Below, piece after piece: positions 6,117-9,717 of a DNA stretch of 9,717 bases. Position numbers and translations under genes: made by a program. Numbering within the stretch: position 1 is the stretch's first letter; every line of letters starts with the position of its first letter. Under the pieces are notes generated by a model. It saw only the letters and a list, made by a program, of their open reading frames with translations. It had not been told where the DNA came from and searched no databases. Origin of the DNA: CAZXNF01 sp050741255 (GTDB lineage: Bacteria; Pseudomonadota; Gammaproteobacteria; Burkholderiales; SG8-41); contig JBOIEQ010000158.1 in NCBI GenBank assembly GCA_050741255.1, positions 1-9,717 on the forward strand, read 5' to 3'.

Positions 6117-7834
6117 TTGGACGGAATGATCGCCGCCAGCAGGTACGAGGCCTTGTCGCCGCCCGCGTAGATCGTGTTCTCCGCGCCGGCGTTGTAGTCG
6201 CCGTGATAGTGCGTGTAGGGCGCGCTGCCCGAGCCGTCGCGCGGCTGCACGTCCACCCGCAGCTTGTGGCCTTGCTTGAAGACCATGGAAGTCGGCCAGA
6301 CCTCGATGTCGCATTCGACGATCTCGCCGGGCGTAAGCCACAGGCGTTCGTTGTGCGCGTGGAAGGGGCGGTACGGCAGTGATTGCTCCGGATCGAGCTT
6401 GCGGTGCGAGGCGCGCAGCCAGCCCTTGGTCACGCAGGGCACGGACTGGCCGTGCTGGCCGACTTCGCACACGTCCTTGCCGTCGGGACCGATGTTGCGC
6501 AGGGACACGAAGATGTCCATGTCTTCCGACGTGGAGGATACCCACAGCTTCATCGCCATCGGGCCCGTGATCTCGGTGTCCTGGGTCATTGCCGGCGTCT
6601 CGAAGGACACGCCGGTGCGACCGGTATTACCGTGCGTGGTCGCGAGCGAAGAGCCCGAAGCCACGCCCGCCTTGGTCACGCCGCTGGCCGAATAGGTCAG
6701 TTTGCCGGCGGCCTTGGGCGCGGTTTTCGTCAGTTCACCTTCCATACCCGTTTCGGCGGCGGACGGTTCGCGATCGATCTTCAGGTACAGCTTCGTCCAC
6801 TGCGTGCGCGCGAGCGGCCATTCGTTCTCGGTGCGGAATGCATAACGCTCCGCGCTGCCGCCGGTGCGGATTTCGAGCTTCACCGGCGGTTCTTCCATGA
6901 TCCCGGTGTCCAGCGCCTTCAGCCAGTGGTCGAACCAGCGCAACTGGTCCAGGCGGGCTTCCTCGGCGTGGAAGGGATGGAAGTGCGTGCCGGTATGGAT
7001 GCGCAGCTTCTTGTGTTTGGACGCGGCGAGCATGTAGCCCTCGGTATTGCCGCGCAGGTGCATCGAGAAGCCGCCCCAGTTGCCAACGCTGTAGACCGGC
7101 ACCTTGATCTGATGCCAGCGCGCGCTGATCTGCCGCCAATAGTCGGAGTCGAGATCGTTCCGCATGTAGTTCCACATCATCTCGTTGTGGAAGGCGTCGG
7201 GGTTGTAGGCCCGCGGACGGCCGAGCAACTGGTGCGCCGTGTGCGTGAGCCACCAGTTGCCGATGAAGCCCAGCGCGAAGATGCCGCCGTGGTAGGCCTG
7301 GTCGCGGTACTGGTCGGCGCGGCCCTCCCACGGCATGATCGCCTTCAGCGACGGCGGGTTGAGGTTGGCGAGCCGCCACTGCGTGCCCGCGTGGTAGGAA
7401 ATGCCGATGGTGCCGGTGTTCCCGTTGCACCACGGGCGCTTCGCGATCCATTCCACCGCGTCGTAGAAATCGAGCGCTTCCTGGTTCGAACTCGGCTCCG
7501 ACTTGCCCGGCGACTTGCCCGAGCCGCGCGAATCGATGCGCACGCAGGCGTATTCGCGCGGGCACCACCATTCCGGGTTGACCGTTTCCCAGTTCATGTA
7601 GGGATTGGCCTTCTCCTCCAGGTCCGCCGGCGGCACCCACAGCTTGTCCTTCTGGTAGACGCCCATGTTCAGCAGCGCCGGCACTTTCGTCGGCGTGTCG
7701 GGGCGGAAGACATCCGCGTAGATCACGCCGCCGTCACGCAGCGGGATCCGCACGTCCTTCTCGACGATCAGCTTGTGGGGCTTGGGCTGCGAGACGTTGG
7801 CAGCCTTGGCGGGTTTGGCGGACAGGTCGTTCAT
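6113..7834 (-). CDS. CocE/NonD family hydrolase (X-Pro dipeptidyl-peptidase S15-like)
   Basis: A 573-residue alpha/beta hydrolase with a C-terminal jelly-roll domain, the layout of CocE-type acyl esterases and S15 peptidases. The N-terminal part has VRIPLRDGGVIYADVFRPD (28-46) and DSRGSGKSPG (101-110). The nucleophile elbow is GISYHAG, Ser146. The jelly-roll covers roughly 400-573 (ITGPMAMKLWVSS, MVFKQGHKLRVDVQPRD). The usual acid motif (W-Y-D) is replaced by GNWGGFSMHLRGN (251-263), with His candidates in GTHFHPF (282-288). No signal peptide is seen, so it should be cytoplasmic, cleaving an ester or amide of unknown identity. I start at ATG 7834 because GGAG precedes it by 7 nt; the frame stays open to 7909, but that part is translated repeat DNA. 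It is the middle gene of the receptor operon and overlaps receptor B by 4 nt. Confidence 0.9.
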   Translation of the reverse strand: MNDLSAKPAKAANVSQPKPHKLIVEKDVRIPLRDGGVIYADVFRPDTPTKVPALLNMGVYQKDKLWVPPADLEEKANPYMNWETVNPEWWCPREYACVRIDSRGSGKSPGKSEPSSNQEALDFYDAVEWIAKRPWCNGNTGTIGISYHAGTQWRLANLNPPSLKAIMPWEGRADQYRDQAYHGGIFALGFIGNWWLTHTAHQLLGRPRAYNPDAFHNEMMWNYMRNDLDSDYWRQISARWHQIKVPVYSVGNWGGFSMHLRGNTEGYMLAASKHKKLRIHTGTHFHPFHAEEARLDQLRWFDHWLKALDTGIMEEPPVKLEIRTGGSAERYAFRTENEWPLARTQWTKLYLKIDREPSAAETGMEGELTKTAPKAAGKLTYSASGVTKAGVASGSSLATTHGNTGRTGVSFETPAMTQDTEITGPMAMKLWVSSTSEDMDIFVSLRNIGPDGKDVCEVGQHGQSVPCVTKGWLRASHRKLDPEQSLPYRPFHAHNERLWLTPGEIVECDIEVWPTSMVFKQGHKLRVDVQPRDGSGSAPYTHYHGDYNAGAENTIYAGGDKASYLLAAIIPSK

Positions 7835-7841
7835 TTCAGGA

Positions 7842-7845
7842 CTCC
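7842..7845 (-). promoter_or_regulatory. Ribosome binding site of the hydrolase
   Basis: On the minus strand GGAG sits 7 nt before the ATG at 7834. It supports this start over an in-frame ATG at 7909, which lies upstream of the repeat arm and would add 25 residues of translated repeat sequence. Confidence 0.6.
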
Positions 7846-7872
7846 GTGGATGCTCGGTCAAAAATGCAATGT

Positions 7873-7986
7873 AGCCGCAGATAAACGCAGATAAACGCAG
7901 AGGCAACAAAACAAATCAAAAGCGAGAAAAATCGAGATCGCTCATGGAATTGTCTTACCTGCGTGTATCTGCGTGTATCTGCGGCT
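7873..7986. repeat. Inverted repeat of GCAGATAAAC-type short units between receptor A and the hydrolase
   Basis: The left arm (7873-7900) holds GCCGCAG followed by two tandem ATAAACGCAG units. The right arm (7959-7986) is its reverse complement with ATACACGCAG units. The 28-nt arms differ at two positions and enclose a 58-nt A/T-rich spacer that has its own small dyad, AGCGA (7921-7925) with TCGCT (7938-7942). The gap is far more A/T-rich than the flanking genes. From memory, repeats of this GCAGAT(A/G)AACGC type are scattered between genes in many proteobacteria; I could not verify that here. In the operon mRNA it would form a long stem-loop between receptor A and the hydrolase and could affect decay, read-through or relative expression. 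No flanking target-site duplication is visible. Confidence 0.8.
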
Positions 7987-8004
7987 GAAAGGTTTTTTTA
8001 GCCG

Positions 8005-8997
8005 TCAGGGTTGCAGGTTGATGTTGTTTTCCTTGAGGATGCGCGCCCAGCGTTTCACCTCGCTGTCGACGAAGGCCTGGAATTCGGCGGGCGTGCGCGT
8101 CGGCGTCAGCGGGATGCCGGCCTTGTTGTAGGCCTCGGCAATATTCGGACGCTGCAGGGCCTGCAGCACGGCGGCGTTGAGCCGCTCCACGATCGCGGGT
8201 GGTGTCTTCGCCGGCACGAAGAACCCGTTCCAGTTCACGCTGCCCATGCCGGGGAAACCGGCTTCCGCCATGGTGGGCACGTCGGGCAGTTCCGGCAGGC
8301 GCGCCTTGGCGGTGGTGACCAGCGCCTTCATGCGGCCCGCCTTGACCTGCGGTATGACCGTGGCGGCGTTCAGGCCCGAGCAATGGATCTCGCCGGAAAT
8401 CACCGAGGCGATGGAAGAGCCGGCGCCCTTGGAGGGCACGTTCTCCATCTTCAAGCCGTTCTTGGCCAGGAACTCCAGCATGTCGAGGTGCGAGTACGCG
8501 CCGATCGGGTTGGAGTAGTTGAGCTGCCCGGGCCGGGCGCGCACGTACTCGACCAGTTCCTTCATGCTGTTGGCCGGGAAGTTCGCGCCGCACACCATCA
8601 GGTTCGGGATGGACGCAATCATGGTCACCGGCAACAGCTCCTTCGTAGGGTCAAACTTGAGGGACTTGGCGAAGGCCGTCGGATTGATCGAGCCGGTGGA
8701 CACGTTGTTGACGAGGACGGTGTAACCGTCGGGCGCGGAGCGGGCGGCGATTTCGATGGCGATGTTGCCCGAAGCGCCGGCGCGGTTGTCGACCACGAAC
8801 TGCTGGCCGAGGATCTCCGACAGCGGCGGCGCGATGATGCGCGCGACGATGTCGGTGCCGCCGCCGGGCGCGAAGGGCACCAGCAGGCGGACGGGACGGC
8901 TGGGCCAGGGCGCCGCCACATCCGCCGCGACGACCGCCGCGGCAAAAACGGACGACCACAGCCCTGCCAGCAGGGCGCACGAAAAACGGGTTTGCAT
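8005..8997 (-). CDS. Tripartite tricarboxylate transporter receptor A (Bug/TctC family)
   Basis: A 330-residue periplasmic solute-binding protein of the Bug (PF03401) family, first gene of the minus-strand operon. The signal peptide covers about residues 1-28 (MQTRFSCALLAGLWSS, then Ala-rich to VAADVAA). The mature protein starts near PWPSRPVRLLVPFAPGGGTDIVAR and continues with VVDNRAGASG (68-77), SAPDGYTVLVNN (87-98), ARPGQLNYSNP, and the C-terminal lobe with ELPDVPTMAEAGFPG. It is a clear paralogue of receptor B in the same operon but has diverged widely, which suggests a different ligand or role. The start is firm: GGAGGAGG lies 6 nt before the ATG at 8997 and directly precedes a signal peptide. 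A much longer open frame upstream is an antisense reading of the ThDP gene. The stop is followed by the 170-bp repeat-bearing gap before the hydrolase. Confidence 0.93.
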   Translation of the reverse strand: MQTRFSCALLAGLWSSVFAAAVVAADVAAPWPSRPVRLLVPFAPGGGTDIVARIIAPPLSEILGQQFVVDNRAGASGNIAIEIAARSAPDGYTVLVNNVSTGSINPTAFAKSLKFDPTKELLPVTMIASIPNLMVCGANFPANSMKELVEYVRARPGQLNYSNPIGAYSHLDMLEFLAKNGLKMENVPSKGAGSSIASVISGEIHCSGLNAATVIPQVKAGRMKALVTTAKARLPELPDVPTMAEAGFPGMGSVNWNGFFVPAKTPPAIVERLNAAVLQALQRPNIAEAYNKAGIPLTPTRTPAEFQAFVDSEVKRWARILKENNINLQP

Positions 8998-9003
8998 CGG
9001 GAT

Positions 9004-9011
9004 CCTCCTCC
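9004..9011 (-). promoter_or_regulatory. Strong ribosome binding site of receptor A
   Basis: GGAGGAGG on the minus strand is a near-ideal Shine-Dalgarno sequence 6 nt before the ATG at 8997. It is the strongest translation signal in the window and implies high expression of the receptor, as expected for a periplasmic binding protein. Confidence 0.8.
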
Positions 9012-9062
9012 GGACCGCCAGAACCGCGAATACCATGGGGATCTTCCGCCGCGCCTTCTCTT

Positions 9063-9094
9063 GATGCACAAAAGATGCACAAAGATGCACAAAA
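9063..9094. repeat. Three tandem GATGCACAAA units in the receptor A leader
   Basis: Units lie at 9063-9073 (GATGCACAAAA), 9074-9083 (GATGCACAAA) and 9084-9094 (GATGCACAAAA). On the receptor A strand they read TTTGTGCATC. The 10-11-bp period puts each unit on the same face of the helix, which would suit a regulator. It is also the look of short A-rich intergenic repeats seen in many genomes (from memory). They fall between the likely promoter (about 9130) and the ribosome binding site of receptor A, inside the predicted 5' leader. Confidence 0.75.
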
Positions 9095-9125
9095 CAGTGG
9101 GCGCGTGCGCGAAGCACGGGCGGCC

Positions 9126-9134
9126 AATATAGCA
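9126..9134 (-). promoter_or_regulatory. Possible extended -10 promoter for the receptor A-hydrolase-receptor B operon
   Basis: On the minus strand the sequence reads TGCTATATT, an extended -10 element (TGN followed by five of six TATAAT bases). No good -35 hexamer lies 17 bp upstream, which extended -10 promoters tolerate. Transcription would start near 9118, giving a leader of about 120 nt that contains the tandem GTGCATC units and ends at the strong ribosome binding site. Confidence 0.4.
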
Positions 9135-9222
9135 CCGGAACCATCACGCGCGGGCATCGCAGGCAGGCCGAACGGGCATGCCCCGCCGTGGAGCCGATAC
9201 GGAATGCAGTAATCTCGGGGGG

Positions 9223-9717
9223 ATGAACGGCGCCGAATCCCTCGTCCGCACCCTGCTCGCCGCCGGCGTCGACACCTGCTTCGCCAACCCCGGCACTTCC
9301 GAAATGCATTTCGTCGCGGCGCTCGATCGCGTCCCCGGCATGCGCTGCGTGCTGGGGCTTGCGGAAACGGTGGTGACCGGCGCCGCCGATGGTTACGGCC
9401 GCATGGCGGACAAGCCGGCGGCCACGCTCCTGCACTGCGGCCCGGGCCTCGCCAACGGCCTGGCGAACCTGCACAACGCGAAGCGGGCGTTCTCCCCCAT
9501 CGTCAACATCGTCGGCGACCACGCCACCCATCACCGCCAGTACGACGCGCCGCTCGCCGCCGACACCGAGGAACTCGCGCGCACCATGTCGCGCTGGGTG
9601 CGCACCAGCACCACGGCGCAGGTCGTCGCCGCCAATGGCGCGGCGGCGGTGCAGGCCGCGCAAACCGCGCCGGGCGGCGTGGCCACGCTCATCCTGCCGG
9701 CGGACACCGCGTGGAAC
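9223..9717 (+). CDS. ThDP-dependent enzyme, acetolactate synthase large subunit-like (partial, 3' end outside window)
   Basis: The first 165 residues of a thiamine-diphosphate enzyme; the frame is open to the window edge with no stop, so the rest lies to the right (full members are about 510-600 residues). The N-terminal pyrimidine-binding domain is clear: MNGAESLVRTLLAAGVDTCF, ANPGTSEMHF (21-30), the GLAETVVTGAADGYGRM segment (45-61) with the conserved ThDP-activating Glu48, and LLHCGPGLANGLANLHNAKRA (69-89), followed by the IVNIVGDHATHH turn. This pattern is typical of proteins labelled acetolactate synthase large subunit that are near benzoylformate-decarboxylase-like enzymes; they may act on other 2-oxo acids. 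The ATG at 9223 matches the usual start of the family. It has only a G-run directly before it, no spaced ribosome binding site. It is divergent from the receptor operon across 225 bp. Confidence 0.88.
   Translation, partial: MNGAESLVRTLLAAGVDTCFANPGTSEMHFVAALDRVPGMRCVLGLAETVVTGAADGYGRMADKPAATLLHCGPGLANGLANLHNAKRAFSPIVNIVGDHATHHRQYDAPLAADTEELARTMSRWVRTSTTAQVVAANGAAAVQAAQTAPGGVATLILPADTAWN

Larger units (their letters stand above)
8998..9222. other. Divergent control region between the receptor operon and the ThDP gene
   Basis: A 225-bp non-coding gap between head-to-head genes. On the minus strand it holds the probable operon promoter (9126-9134), the three GATGCACAAA units and the strong ribosome binding site. 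Towards the ThDP gene I see GGCATGCC at 9175-9182 and a weak TAATCT (9210-9215) that would place a transcript start almost at the ATG. Such a shared region is a natural place for one regulator to control both units, but no regulator gene is in the window. Confidence 0.6.

Noticed and set aside
6117..6545. N-terminal extension of receptor B by 143 codons
   Set aside because: The frame stays open upstream but reads the hydrolase gene out of frame. The signal peptide and the GTGA overlap set the start at 6116.
6383..7894. A 503-codon plus-strand open frame antisense to the hydrolase
   Set aside because: It is a composition artefact opposite a gene with clear alpha/beta-hydrolase and jelly-roll motifs.
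7835..7909. Hydrolase start at the ATG at 7909
   Set aside because: The 25 added residues (LRLSAFICGYIAF-like) are translated repeat DNA, a common annotation artefact. The ATG at 7834 has its own ribosome binding site.
7873..7986. CRISPR array at the repeated GCAGATAAAC units
   Set aside because: The units are 10 nt, directly abutting, and arranged as two inverted arms. There are no regular spacers and no cas genes.
7873..7986. Insertion sequence or MITE with terminal inverted repeats
   Set aside because: The arms could be terminal repeats, but no target-site duplication flanks them and no transposase is present, so I call it only an inverted repeat.
8998..9663. N-terminal extension of receptor A by 222 codons
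   Set aside because: This part is antisense to the ThDP gene and to the intergenic region. The GGAGGAGG site and signal peptide fix the start at 8997.

Overview
The window looks like a chromosomal stretch from a high-GC betaproteobacterium, most likely Burkholderiales. The reasons are the strongly G/C-biased third codon positions, two periplasmic receptors of the Bug/TctC type (a family greatly expanded in Burkholderiales), an ACMSD-like amidohydrolase paired with an MFS carrier, and a ThDP-dependent acetolactate-synthase-like enzyme. This taxonomic reading is an inference from family content, not from a marker gene. No transposase, integrase, tRNA, rRNA or CRISPR array is visible.

Layout. 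Bases 1-163 are non-coding and hold a nested palindrome (20-119), followed by a good ribosome binding site. Two plus-strand genes follow: an amidohydrolase (164-1312) and, 3 bp later, an MFS transporter (1316-2536). The MFS gene runs tail to tail into a minus-strand MsbA-type ABC exporter (2533-4332), and their stop codons overlap. A 67-bp divergent gap separates the exporter from a plus-strand pair: a small conserved-looking protein (4400-4666) and a YccU-like CoA-binding protein (4680-5141). Three bases further on is the end of a minus-strand operon that reads from right to left: Bug receptor A (8997-8005), a 170-bp A/T-rich gap with a long inverted repeat, a CocE/NonD-type hydrolase (7834-6113), and Bug receptor B (6116-5145), whose GTG start overlaps the hydrolase stop. 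A 225-bp divergent control region (8998-9222) separates this operon from the 5' part of a ThDP enzyme gene (9223 to the window end).

How the genes may work together. There are two catabolic-looking modules. In the first, the amidohydrolase (probably a metal-dependent decarboxylase or hydrolase of a cyclic or aromatic acid) is translationally linked to a carrier that could move its substrate. In the second, two secreted solute receptors bracket a cytoplasmic esterase/amidase-like hydrolase, and a ThDP enzyme is divergently transcribed. That suggests capture of a carboxylated compound followed by hydrolysis, but the substrate cannot be read from sequence. No TctA/TctB membrane components are present, so the receptors are orphans here. 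The ABC exporter and the CoA-binding protein look like ordinary housekeeping or accessory genes.

The most unusual items are non-coding: the nested dyad at 20-119, the two-armed repeat between receptor A and the hydrolase, and a three-unit direct repeat in the receptor A leader. Among proteins, the hydrolase has a non-canonical acid position in its catalytic triad, and the amidohydrolase has a Cys/His-bearing N-terminal extension. I did not find a convincing new multi-gene system.
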